Assembly (NCBI RefSeq): GCF_947492815.1
Contig: NZ_CANLOB010000026.1
Span: 1-64,000 of the forward strand
Source: an uncultured Dokdonia sp.
GTDB taxonomy: Bacteria > Bacteroidota > Bacteroidia > Flavobacteriales > Flavobacteriaceae
Direction: 5' to 3'
DNA length: 64,000 nt
In this document: piece after piece, positions 43,111 to 51,526 of the stretch
Layout of the letters: every line of letters starts with the position of its first letter
Position numbering within the stretch: the stretch's first letter is position 1
The notes under the pieces: generated by a model
Seen by the model: only the letters and a program-made list of their open reading frames with translations
Database searches by the model: none
What the model was told of the DNA's origin: nothing
Position numbers and translations under genes: made by a program

Positions 43111-44883
43111 TTAATCTACAATCTCCATTTTCTTCAACAGGAAACTCGCATTCATATTTTGGCAAATGCCTTCTTTAAAGGTATAATCAAAATAGAGTTC
43201 GTCATCTTCAATACGGGCGTCAAAATAGTAGTTTTTGACTTGCGGCAATTCATTAGCAGCTTCACAGAGACTTAAATCATGTGTCGCGATAATACCGGTC
43301 GATTTTGAGTTAACGAGTTTATCTACAAACTTACGAGACCCTTTGGCTTTATCGGTGCTATTGGTTCCTTTTAAGATTTCATCTAAGATGATAAAATAAC
43401 GATCGTTTTTAATCTCATCTACGATAAACTTCAGACGTTTGAGTTCACTAAAAAAGTAACTCTCATCATCGGTTAAGCTATCCGTAGTACGCATACTTGT
43501 AATGAGTTTTATAGGTGTATAAATTGTCTTCTGAGCACATACGGGTAATCCCATATTACCCATCACAATTTGTAAGGCTACTGTGCGCAAGAAGGTACTT
43601 TTTCCTGCCATGTTTGCGCCTGTGATAATAAAAAACTGTTCGGTGTCTATGGTGATATCATTTAGAATCGCTTTAGCAGGATCTAATAACGGATGTGCCG
43701 TTTGGCTAGCTTTCAAAGTTACTGGAGTCTCTGTAATCTCAGGATATTGATGTGTAGGATGATTAAAATCATAATTTCCTAAACTATTATAAGCATCAAA
43801 AAAGGCGATAATTTCAAACCAAATCGCCACATCATCCCTATGTGCATTGATCCATGTTTCTATTTGAGATACAATCGCAAGATCTCTTATAAAAAAACCA
43901 TTTGCTATGATCCCGATTAAAATATTATTTCGCTGGTCTAACGCATCTAAATGCCTAGAAAATGTACGCAATACCCCTGATGACTTTTGAACATCATTGA
44001 TAATCTGTTCTCTTTTATCTTTGAGCACTTTACTCTCGAAGGATTGTGCTTCGATCTTTGCTAATAACTTATAATATTGGTCAAAGGTGCTTTGTATTTT
44101 TCCTGTATGTACTGAGAGCATATTGATCTTCTTTACAAACCTACCTATAATCGCAAGTCCTAATAAAAACCAACCTATTACAAAACCTCCATGGATGAAA
44201 TTTGTAAAATAGGTTATTAATAATGCTAGTGATATCCCAGAGAAGATTCTAGATACTAACCTTGCATTTTTAGGCACAAAGGATTCATATTCCTTTAACC
44301 AATCTGTAACTGTCTTTGCAGGAACTTCTGTTTTCACTAAAGATGCTATAGCAGAAAACTCTTGTCTCCATTCTGGAAGACTACTGAGTTCTTGAATGGC
44401 TTTTTGTTTTTCAGGAATTCCTGTAATTTCATTAGCTTTTGTGATTGCTCCTAACACATCTGCACCACTTTCTAAGGCTGTTCTATTCAAATATTGGAAG
44501 AAAGAACCTCTTCCAAACAGATCGATATCCTGACTATAAAAATGTTCTGGGTCATGGTATTTTTCGCCGGAAGGCAACTCATAAAAATCACGATCTAATA
44601 CACTTAATTCTGTCTCATTTATAGAAACTAATGCTTTTAGCAAATCTCTTTTGTAGGCAATTTTACCATGACGTACTACTAAAAAAACAAATGCAATAAG
44701 TTCTAGAAGTACAACACCTGTGAGTAATTTCCATTGACCGAAGGTTATATAGATACTCCCCAAGATACTAAGAAATAAGACAACACGTATGGTGCTTGAG
44801 ATATTCAATTGTTTTTTAATACCACGCAATGATTCTTGGTGTATTTCTTTTTGTTTTGTATAAAACTGAGCTGGGTTATTCAT
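43111..44883 (-). CDS. Membrane-anchored MutS-like ATPase
   Basis: Encodes 590 residues from the ATG at 44883 (an upstream TTG adds 16). The N-terminal part has two hydrophobic segments near residues 30-65 and further segments near 215-250, so the protein is probably membrane-associated. The C-terminal part is a MutS-family ATPase: Walker A GANMAGKSTFLRTVALQIV near 435, DDESYFFSELKRLKF, and FIILDEILKGTNSTDKAKGS near 500. It lacks the mismatch-recognition domain of true MutS. Related Bacteroidota proteins exist, but the function is unknown. Confidence 0.82.
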   Translation of the reverse strand: MNNPAQFYTKQKEIHQESLRGIKKQLNISSTIRVVLFLSILGSIYITFGQWKLLTGVVLLELIAFVFLVVRHGKIAYKRDLLKALVSINETELSVLDRDFYELPSGEKYHDPEHFYSQDIDLFGRGSFFQYLNRTALESGADVLGAITKANEITGIPEKQKAIQELSSLPEWRQEFSAIASLVKTEVPAKTVTDWLKEYESFVPKNARLVSRIFSGISLALLITYFTNFIHGGFVIGWFLLGLAIIGRFVKKINMLSVHTGKIQSTFDQYYKLLAKIEAQSFESKVLKDKREQIINDVQKSSGVLRTFSRHLDALDQRNNILIGIIANGFFIRDLAIVSQIETWINAHRDDVAIWFEIIAFFDAYNSLGNYDFNHPTHQYPEITETPVTLKASQTAHPLLDPAKAILNDITIDTEQFFIITGANMAGKSTFLRTVALQIVMGNMGLPVCAQKTIYTPIKLITSMRTTDSLTDDESYFFSELKRLKFIVDEIKNDRYFIILDEILKGTNSTDKAKGSRKFVDKLVNSKSTGIIATHDLSLCEAANELPQVKNYYFDARIEDDELYFDYTFKEGICQNMNASFLLKKMEIVD

Positions 44884-45040
44884 TAAAGGTAATCGCGTTT
44901 TTAATATTGTAAAAGGTCTAAATTTCGTCAAACGGAACTTGCTTGTGCTGAACTAATTTCAGTATTTCAATTTCTCACTAGACGAATAACGAATGTCATG
45001 AGATTATGAAATAAATTCGGAATGATGTATTACATTATTT

Positions 45041-45409
45041 TTAGACATTTTCTTCTAGATTTTCTAATTCGGTGCGTAGTTTTTTTGTCATTTTGCTCAC
45101 CACCAAATCGTAGGAATGGTCAATAAGATCTATAATTAATTGAGGTGGCAAATCCTGAAGTATTAACGTATTCCAGTGTAATTTATTCATATGAAAAGCG
45201 CCTGTAATACTTCCGTCATATTCCTCGCGTAAAGCAGCAGAGCGTTCTGGGTCACATTTTAAATTAATCGCCGCGGGAATGCGTTCTAATCCACTTAAAA
45301 CAAACATTTTTCCCATTACTTTAAACACTAAAGTAACCTCATCAAAAGGAAACTCTTCTGTGACTCCTTTTTTTGCAATACAATAGTTCCGTACGTCTTC
45401 TATATGCAT
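45041..45409 (-). CDS. MmcQ/YjbR family protein
   Basis: Encodes 122 residues: MHIEDVRNYCIAKKGVTEEFPFDEVTLVFKV start, NLKCDPERSAALREEYDGSI and LLDLIDHSYDLV-type end, all in keeping with the family (double-winged-helix-like DNA-binding fold). It stops 6 bases after the neighbouring transglutaminase-like gene starts downstream on the same strand, so they are adjacent. Function unknown. Confidence 0.88.
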   Translation of the reverse strand: MHIEDVRNYCIAKKGVTEEFPFDEVTLVFKVMGKMFVLSGLERIPAAINLKCDPERSAALREEYDGSITGAFHMNKLHWNTLILQDLPPQLIIDLIDHSYDLVVSKMTKKLRTELENLEENV

Positions 45410-45414
45410 GAATT

Positions 45415-46371
45415 CTATTTTTTTATTTTATATCCAATAACGGGAGCATCATCTACATAAATCACCAGTGATTGTGCTTTTGTTTTAGTAGCAATCATAC
45501 ATTGCAAGGTGTTATTTTCTATACTAAAATCAGTAGTTACTTTTTCAGCACCATCTAAAGAATACCTTACTTTCTCTCCAGTGATTCCTTGCAATGAAAA
45601 TATAATCCCTTTAGATAATGCTCTTGCTTTTATGGTTCCTTCTAAAGGACTCACCTCTTGTATGGTAAGTTCTTTGTGTATCAACAATGGTTGCTTGCTA
45701 AATGCTTCTTTTGACACGTTATAGTCTACATACGCATCATCAAATACTTCTGGGTAATGACTTTTTATAAATTGTGATGGAAGCGCATCGTAATACTCAT
45801 AAGATGGGGATTTTATAAAAGTACCATTATACCTTCCTGCTCCCCAGGTGGGGTCTAAGAGCATTGGTTTTTCTTCGATGATGGCCACCATCCACATATG
45901 GTTTTTATCAAAAGGACGTCCTATATCTGAAGGTTGTGTTTTGGTATCTCCTCGTACCACATACGCTTGAATTCCTAATAATTCGCAAAGACGTTCTAAT
46001 GTCAATGCATATCCTTCGCACACGGCTACTCCCTGTTGTAGGGTTCTTTCAATAATACCTTCCCGGGTTGATGCCATTTTTTCATTACGTTCTTCAAGAA
46101 TACGGTATTGAAATTTATAGGTATAGTACTCCTGAGGGTCATAAGTTACATTATTAATAAGCCATGAATATCCTGCACGCACTTGTTCTTTAGGGTTTGT
46201 AAAATCACTTTTTATTTGCATTGCCAGTGCTTGACCTGTCGCAAAATGTTCAGGATAAAAAGATACGGTCGCATCTACTTTAGCATAGTCTTGACTTATC
46301 GCCATGGCACTACTCAGAAATACTAAAAGCACTATAAATGTCTGTGTTTTATGTGGTAATGATGTGTGCAT
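45415..46371 (-). CDS. Transglutaminase-like secreted protein
   Basis: Encodes 318 residues. After a signal peptide (about 5-26, ending AISQ), the transglutaminase-like triad is visible: Cys in AVCEGYALTLERL, His in NHMWMVAI, and Asp in LLDPTWGAG. The C-terminal half is beta-rich. The start overlaps the end of the upstream P-loop gene by 23 bases. Substrate unknown. Confidence 0.82.
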   Translation of the reverse strand: MHTSLPHKTQTFIVLLVFLSSAMAISQDYAKVDATVSFYPEHFATGQALAMQIKSDFTNPKEQVRAGYSWLINNVTYDPQEYYTYKFQYRILEERNEKMASTREGIIERTLQQGVAVCEGYALTLERLCELLGIQAYVVRGDTKTQPSDIGRPFDKNHMWMVAIIEEKPMLLDPTWGAGRYNGTFIKSPSYEYYDALPSQFIKSHYPEVFDDAYVDYNVSKEAFSKQPLLIHKELTIQEVSPLEGTIKARALSKGIIFSLQGITGEKVRYSLDGAEKVTTDFSIENNTLQCMIATKTKAQSLVIYVDDAPVIGYKIKK

Positions 46372-46828
46372 GAGCTAGTTCTTTAGGGGTTGGTTTTTCG
46401 AACCATGATTCCATAAATTCTACATCGGTTTCTGATACTTCAAACTGGAAGGTTTCGCCTTTTTCTTGATTGCGTTGCATCACACGTTGCTTTCGGATCT
46501 CTAATGGAATATCTAAAAAATGTAATTGGATGGGGATGTTATACGCTTTCGCGAAAGCGTAAAAACGATCTCTCCGCTCTTTTTTGGCAAATCCTAGATC
46601 TAGAATAGCGGGGGTTCCTGCTGTAGCCATTTGTGCTACTATAGATTGAATCATGGTATCAGACCGTTCTATCCGTTCTAAAAACCAATCGACGCCATCT
46701 TCTGGGGTTTTATCATCCAAAAAAAGTGTTTTATTCCAGTGGTCTATAGAAAAAATAACCCCTTGCTCTTTGTCTCTTAACGAAAGTGCATAGGTGGTTT
46801 TACCAGCTCCTGTATTTCCGAGAATCAT
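46349..46828 (-). CDS. P-loop ATP-binding protein (AAA-type kinase-like)
   Basis: Encodes 159 residues from the ATG at 46828 (a GTG overlapping the previous stop would add three). The Walker A motif GNTGAGKTTYA sits at the start. Further motifs (DLGFAKKERRDRFYAFAKA, LEIRKQRVMQRN) resemble small nucleotide kinases of the zeta-toxin or gluconate-kinase style. The in-frame palindrome at 46545-46558 contributes FYAFAKAYNI. Substrate unknown. Confidence 0.78.
   Translation of the reverse strand: MILGNTGAGKTTYALSLRDKEQGVIFSIDHWNKTLFLDDKTPEDGVDWFLERIERSDTMIQSIVAQMATAGTPAILDLGFAKKERRDRFYAFAKAYNIPIQLHFLDIPLEIRKQRVMQRNQEKGETFQFEVSETDVEFMESWFEKPTPKELAHAHIITT
46545..46558. repeat. Palindrome GCTTTCGCGAAAGC inside the P-loop gene
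   Basis: Exact copy read as YAFAKAY. The surrounding sequence is TACGC and GCGTA, so the 20-bp form is present. Confidence 0.9.
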
Positions 46829-46836
46829 ATGTATCA

Positions 46837-47454
46837 CTAGGGATTGAGTTTTGGAGGTTCTTCTGGAGTTGTAATTTTTAAGGCGTCATAATCTAATTGC
46901 CACCCTATAGTTTCTACTAATTTTTGAATAAGAATAATCGTATCTAGTGCCTGTTGAGAAGCCTGTTTATAGAGTCCGCTATTTGGGATTTTATCTACAA
47001 TATGTTGTTTGGCTTCTTTATTAATTTCGGTGAGATCTGTGCTTGTAAGCGGATTTGCCCAACCTTCTTTTTTATCATAAAACTTAAAATCGGTTTCTAT
47101 AGAAAGTAATTCTGGTGATGGAAAATCGTACAGACGAATCGTTTTTGTTTCTTCATCTGCTTCCATGCGCACTTTTGTAAGATCAAAACCTATATGTGCT
47201 TTGGCGTCTATAAGTACTAATGCTTTCTTGGTACCTAATAGTTTTTGAATCCACTTATCTTTTAAGCTTTCATAGTGATAGATCTCAGCAAAATCTCCTT
47301 CTACCGTAATAAATTTACATACAGAACGAATGCGCTCCATCAATACCATAGATTGTGAATGCACTTTGGCTCTATTTCCTCGCCTAGCAAAGCGTCCATA
47401 TAAAAAATAGGCTACAATAGCGCCTAAAGCAAGTCCTAAAAATAAAAACTCCAT
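46837..47454 (-). CDS. DUF4230 protein
   Basis: Encodes 205 residues with one N-terminal membrane segment (about 3-19, FLGLALGAIVAYFLYGRF), followed by the DUF4230 region (VCKFITVEGDFAEIYHY, VLIDAKAHIGFDLTKV). The family is widespread and of unknown function, possibly in outer envelope regulation. Its stop codon adjoins the start of the P-loop gene. Confidence 0.85.
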   Translation of the reverse strand: MEFLFLGLALGAIVAYFLYGRFARRGNRAKVHSQSMVLMERIRSVCKFITVEGDFAEIYHYESLKDKWIQKLLGTKKALVLIDAKAHIGFDLTKVRMEADEETKTIRLYDFPSPELLSIETDFKFYDKKEGWANPLTSTDLTEINKEAKQHIVDKIPNSGLYKQASQQALDTIILIQKLVETIGWQLDYDALKITTPEEPPKLNP

Positions 47455-47554
47455 GTTGTAAAGATACTATAAAGACCGCTTTGCTGATAGATTATAGATA
47501 ATAGATCGCTGCGCTCATAGATTTCTATTATTTCAAATATATCGAAGTTTTAAT

Positions 47555-47620
47555 TTACAAATCTCTGAGGTGTGTGAATTTAAAGCCTTTCTCATACTTT
47601 AAACCGTTGTCTAGAATCCT
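47555..47620 (-). pseudogene. Remnant of a DUF4260 gene, 3' end
   Basis: Reads RILDNGLKYEKGFKFTHLRD then Leu and stop. It aligns with the end of the intact DUF4260 gene at 17 of 21 residues. The rest of this second copy is missing. The dispersed repeat at 47641 lies between them. Confidence 0.65.
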
Positions 47621-47640
47621 ACTATATTTTAAAGAAAACT

Positions 47641-47801
47641 CTTTTCTTTTTTTCATTGCCAAAAAAAGAAACAAAAAAGTCTAGACTGACGAAGCCTTGT
47701 CTAAATTTATTGCTCAATTCCTAAATTTCAGAAACTCGCTATGCTCAAACAGTCTGAAATTTTACGGAATTTTCACTTCAAATTTTACGACAATCTTTCG
47801 A
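47641..47801. repeat. Dispersed intergenic repeat, copy 2
   Basis: Highly similar to 37261-37418, with the same inverted repeat inside. It lies between the DUF4260 stop codon and the DUF4260 remnant. Confidence 0.85.
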
Positions 47802-47825
47802 TAGGTCAAAACACTATTATGTAGC

Positions 47826-48170
47826 TTATAGGTTTCCTAAATGTGTGAATTTAAAGCCTTTTTTATACTTTAAACCATAGCCTAGTATTCTGTCAAAAGC
47901 AGCATGCGCAAATAGAATAGCACCTACAAGCATAAGGATATTATTTTGAAGATATATTCCTATCAAATATATTGCTATTGCCAGTCCTTTATGGTGAAAA
48001 AGGTTATATAAAAAAGCACCTGCTTTATTGCCAAATGCATACCCTATCATGCCTATATCTGGTGCAAGTATGAGTACTAAAAACCACCACCAAGCAAATG
48101 GAAGCAAACTAAAAAAGTAAATCCCGAGTCCAAATTGTGCCAGTTCTTCTAGTTTAAGTGTTGTTTTCAT
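47826..48170 (-). CDS. DUF4260 membrane protein
   Basis: Encodes 114 residues from the ATG at 48170 (the longer frame to 48212 has a different character and overlaps the upstream gene). Three hydrophobic segments and FAWWWFLVLILAPDIGMIGY and AAFDRILGYGLKY are typical. Function unknown. The next gene upstream ends 23 bases before this start. Confidence 0.85.
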   Translation of the reverse strand: MKTTLKLEELAQFGLGIYFFSLLPFAWWWFLVLILAPDIGMIGYAFGNKAGAFLYNLFHHKGLAIAIYLIGIYLQNNILMLVGAILFAHAAFDRILGYGLKYKKGFKFTHLGNL

Positions 48171-48192
48171 GAGAGTTGATATAATTAATACG

Positions 48193-48915
48193 TTAGATTT
48201 TAGAAGATGCAATACTTTTCAAACCTATCCATTCATGTTCAATATTTTTCATTAGTAGCGCATTATCAAAAGTGACCGTTCCTTTTGGAAATATAGCTGT
48301 ATTATTAAAAAAACTAGACTGTACTGATGTTACTTCAAGCAATGATACTTTCCAATTATAGGCTTTCAATTCTAAACCTTCATAACAATCACCATCTGGA
48401 GAATATCCTACCGCTCCGTTTTCAAAAAAATCAGAAACTTCCTGTATGTTTTTAAAAACACTCGTGTCATTCCATTGGTCAGTTTCACTTGCTTTGATAG
48501 ATAAGCTTGTTTGGTCTTCGCTTACAAAAGCAACTTCGTAGTTGGATCCTTCTTCTTTTATTTTAAATTCTGCTAAATGATGTACCCCAGGAAAAACTCT
48601 ACCTCCTGCTAATGCATTTATTTTTGATGAAGTGTCTCTTCTTGGAATGTAAACACCTTCTTTTAAGACGCCTCCTTCATACCATTGCACTGCAATTCTA
48701 TGTGCTCCATTTTCTGAAGCAATTCCGATATGTTTCGGAAGTCCCTTAGGTCTCACTTCTTTAAGACGTATGAGACAAATACCTGCAATCCCTTTTCCAT
48801 TCACCAATTTTGGCATAAAAGGTTCAGGAAGATATTGCTCTAACACTTCTTTTTCTACTTGATAGTTTATCAGAATTCTTCTGTCTATAATGCCTTTTAT
48901 GGTTGGGATTTTCAT
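48193..48915 (-). CDS. DUF2071 / acetoacetate decarboxylase-like protein
   Basis: Encodes 240 residues. EQYLPEPFMPKLVNGKGIAG near residue 27 and YIPRRDTSSKINALAGGRVF near 88 match DUF2071 (YqjF) proteins, which share the acetoacetate-decarboxylase fold. The catalytic Lys of true decarboxylases is not evident. No signal peptide. Function unknown. Confidence 0.78.
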   Translation of the reverse strand: MKIPTIKGIIDRRILINYQVEKEVLEQYLPEPFMPKLVNGKGIAGICLIRLKEVRPKGLPKHIGIASENGAHRIAVQWYEGGVLKEGVYIPRRDTSSKINALAGGRVFPGVHHLAEFKIKEEGSNYEVAFVSEDQTSLSIKASETDQWNDTSVFKNIQEVSDFFENGAVGYSPDGDCYEGLELKAYNWKVSLLEVTSVQSSFFNNTAIFPKGTVTFDNALLMKNIEHEWIGLKSIASSKI

Positions 48916-48928
48916 AATTGTCTATCTT

Positions 48929-49348
48929 TTATTTTATAACCATAGTTTTTGCCCATAAATCTCCTATCCGCTGATTATAAGGAGTATTTTTCATCACTAT
49001 AATTCCTACTAATCCAAAAAAGAACATATCTACTGGATCTAAGAGATGTCTTTTCAAAGATTCTAAAAATGTTAGTTTTCGATACTGTCCATTTATAGGA
49101 ATCGCTCTAAGCCCTACTATTAAATTACCTATGGTCGCTCCAGCAGTTATTTCAATAATTATTGCCATCAATATCCAAAAACCTATTGGAATTAATGAAA
49201 AGGCATTATTTAGTTGATTGGCATCAAAATTTACTTGGACTCCAAGTAGCATCATTGTAAAAAAAGAAAGTGCATAAATAATCGTATAGTCTATACTACC
49301 TGCTACTATGCGTCTTCCTATATGTGGTTGGGTTTCTATAAAAGTCAA
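48929..49348 (-). CDS. RDD family membrane protein
   Basis: Encodes 139 residues from a TTG start. The R-R-I-x-A-G-S-I-D-Y motif at the start and GNLIVGLRAIPINGQYRKLTF identify the RDD family, with three hydrophobic segments. Possible transporter or ion-exchange role. It lies 13 bases after the cyclase gene. Confidence 0.88.
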   Translation of the reverse strand: MTFIETQPHIGRRIVAGSIDYTIIYALSFFTMMLLGVQVNFDANQLNNAFSLIPIGFWILMAIIIEITAGATIGNLIVGLRAIPINGQYRKLTFLESLKRHLLDPVDMFFFGLVGIIVMKNTPYNQRIGDLWAKTMVIK

Positions 49349-49361
49349 AAGAATACTTCTT

Positions 49362-50108
49362 TTAGGATTCTATCTTATACAAAATAGGTTTACTAGGTGT
49401 AGCATCATTTTCAAAAGGAGCAATTTGCAGATTCAATATATAACGTCCATCTGCTATTTGATGTGGTACATAAATCATTTCTGTAATGGTAGCATCCATT
49501 CGTATGTTACCCTCTAGATCCCAAAAAGCTTTATGTGCTTTGAGTTCGCCATCATCTTTTTCTCGATCTACACTAGGCAAATCGATGAGCAAGTGTTTTA
49601 CACCTAATCTTCTTAAAAATACCATCGCCTCTTCTTCAATATATGTCCAATTGGTATGTGCCCAGTTTTTTGTTTTTTTATCTTGTGTATTGGGAATGGT
49701 TCTAATCACTAATGCTTCTGGTTTTTTCCCTTTGAGATCGTATTGCAATTGTTTTTTTGAGATCACAAGGTCTTCTCCTCTTGGTTCTGCCGCCACTGTA
49801 ATAAGCTCTGCTGTAAAAAAGAATTGTTTTAAGTGTGTATTAACACTGTATACTTTTTCTGTAATATGGCCTACACATTCTGTATGTGTACCATGTGCAT
49901 GCGGATTGAAGGTAATGGTATTAAAATTAACATCGCCTCCTTCACTTACTTTCCCTACCCAATCTTCTGATCGTACGGGTGTGATTTCGGGTTTTTCTAA
50001 ATACCAAGCTAGTGGGTTTTCTGTATCACTCAACGGAATAGAAATGTCTATGGGTTGGGATAAATCAACAGAAAGTGTTTGGTTTTTGTGATGAATGGTA
50101 GCTTTCAC
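49362..50108 (-). CDS. Cyclase-family protein (kynurenine formamidase-like)
   Basis: Encodes 248 residues from a GTG start. FNPHAHGTHTECVGHI contains the HxGTHxD-type metal motif (with Glu in place of Asp), and LLIDLPSVDREKDDGE completes the family pattern. Members hydrolyse N-formylkynurenine or similar amides. The Glu for Asp change leaves the substrate uncertain. Confidence 0.82.
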   Translation of the reverse strand: MKATIHHKNQTLSVDLSQPIDISIPLSDTENPLAWYLEKPEITPVRSEDWVGKVSEGGDVNFNTITFNPHAHGTHTECVGHITEKVYSVNTHLKQFFFTAELITVAAEPRGEDLVISKKQLQYDLKGKKPEALVIRTIPNTQDKKTKNWAHTNWTYIEEEAMVFLRRLGVKHLLIDLPSVDREKDDGELKAHKAFWDLEGNIRMDATITEMIYVPHQIADGRYILNLQIAPFENDATPSKPILYKIES

Positions 50109-50301
50109 GTGATGGTTTTGTATATGTATGCCTATATGTCTTTAAAGATAAAGAATGTTACAGGGTATTGTAGTAACTTTTTAAAATATAATTAAATATA
50201 CACCCCTTCGGTCATTTACATAGAAACTACTGTGAGAATGTTTATGTATATTTCTTATAGTGCATTTTGGTACATAATGCGGGTTAAATCTATGCTTGAC
50301 C

Positions 50302-50353
50302 CCTTCCGTCATTTGCCTTTTAGGCAAATGCCACCTTCCCCTTTCTGGGGAAG
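50302..50353. repeat. Two adjacent hairpins after hemW
   Basis: CATTTGCC to GGCAAATG near 50310-50330 and CCTTCCCC to GGGGAAGG near 50333-50353. The second is probably the hemW terminator on the minus strand. The CCTTCC style resembles the dispersed repeats at 30351 and 38117. Confidence 0.5.
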
Positions 50354-50386
50354 GAGCAACTACCTGAGGTTTATTTATTAAGTCAG

Positions 50387-51523
50387 TTACGGTTTTAAAT
50401 TCAACATGAATAAATCACTTGCGATGCCGTCGCTTAGGAATTTTCCTTTTTTGGTGACGTACAATCGGTCTTCTTCTTGAAATAGAAAATGACTTTCCAT
50501 ATGGGTTTGTGCTTGTTGCAGTAAATAGGCTTGCATTTTTGATCCAAATAACGTAGCTACTTCTTTTAGTGAAACACCATGTTGTGTGCGTAATCGTGTC
50601 ATCACGTATTCATTATATTGATCGGTTGTCGTGAGTTCTTCTACATCTTGAGGCAATTCACTTTGTGTAATAGCCTTGATGTATTTTGGGTTATTACTGA
50701 TATTCCAAGCTCGGCGCTTTCCGTTATAACTATGTGCGCCTGGACCAATACCTATATAGCTTTTCCCTTCCCAATAGGCGGTATTATTGCGGGAGAAATA
50801 CCCAGGTTTCCCAAAATTGCTAAACTCATAATTATGATATCCTGCAGCTTCCAACCGCTCTACCAGAATGGCATGATGTTCTTGCGCAACCTCATCTTCT
50901 ACAGGAGGAATGATTCCTTTTTTAATAAAATTTTCTAGTGCAGTTTTGGGTTCGACGGTGAGGGCATATGCAGAAATATGTGGAACTCCTAAGTCTAGTG
51001 CTTGTTCAATGTTTTGAATCCATCGCGAGTTGCTCATTTCTGGAATACCATAAATAAGATCTAGGGAAATGTTCTGGAACCGCTTTCGCGAAAGCGTAAT
51101 AGACTCTATCGCCTCGGTGGCATTATGTGCTCGGTTCATAAGTTTTAAATCTTCTTCAAAAAAAGACTGCACGCCAATACTTAAACGGTTAATGAGGGAA
51201 TCGCTTAATGATTTGATTTTTTCTTCACTAAGATCGTCAGGGTTTGCCTCGAGTGTAATTTCTGGAGCATCTGTGACTTGGTAATTTTTATAAACCGTTT
51301 GAATCAAGAGATTGATTTCTTCCGTTTCTAATACCGATGGTGTTCCGCCCCCAAAATAGATGCAATCTACAGTCTCATTATGAAACTCTTCTTTGCGTAC
51401 TTCTAGTTCTCGAATCAATGCTTGAATCATCGCATCCTTCTTCCCCATAGACGTAGAAAAGTGAAAGTCACAGTAGTGACAGGCTTGCTTACAAAAAGGG
51501 ATATGGATATAGATGGATGCCAT
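50387..51523 (-). CDS. hemW: Radical SAM heme chaperone HemW
   Basis: Encodes 378 residues. The radical SAM cluster motif C-x3-C-x2-C is at 11, 15 and 18 (PFCKQACHYCDF). The YFGGGTPS and LGVPHISAYALTVEP motifs and the HemW C-terminal domain follow. The known role is delivery of heme to target proteins. An exact palindrome at 51082-51095 is read as TLSRKRFQN. The end of the upstream LRR gene is only 3 bases away. Confidence 0.92.
   Translation of the reverse strand: MASIYIHIPFCKQACHYCDFHFSTSMGKKDAMIQALIRELEVRKEEFHNETVDCIYFGGGTPSVLETEEINLLIQTVYKNYQVTDAPEITLEANPDDLSEEKIKSLSDSLINRLSIGVQSFFEEDLKLMNRAHNATEAIESITLSRKRFQNISLDLIYGIPEMSNSRWIQNIEQALDLGVPHISAYALTVEPKTALENFIKKGIIPPVEDEVAQEHHAILVERLEAAGYHNYEFSNFGKPGYFSRNNTAYWEGKSYIGIGPGAHSYNGKRRAWNISNNPKYIKAITQSELPQDVEELTTTDQYNEYVMTRLRTQHGVSLKEVATLFGSKMQAYLLQQAQTHMESHFLFQEEDRLYVTKKGKFLSDGIASDLFMLNLKP
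51082..51095. repeat. Palindrome GCTTTCGCGAAAGC inside hemW
   Basis: Exact copy read in frame as ITLSRKRFQ. It lies in a housekeeping gene, so it is presumably neutral for the fold. Confidence 0.9.
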
Positions 51524-51526
51524 AGG

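Larger units (their letters stand above)
47455..47825. other. Intergenic region with dispersed repeat and DUF4260 remnant
   Basis: Holds the DUF4260 gene remnant (47555-47620) and the 160-bp dispersed repeat (47641-47801). The same arrangement, gene then repeat then remnant, occurs at 37146-37456. Confidence 0.65.

Noticed and set aside
49486..50091. Plus-strand frame of 201 codons opposite the cyclase gene
   Set aside because: The minus strand encodes a protein with the family metal motif; the plus-strand frame has an atypical Ser/Cys/Phe-rich composition.
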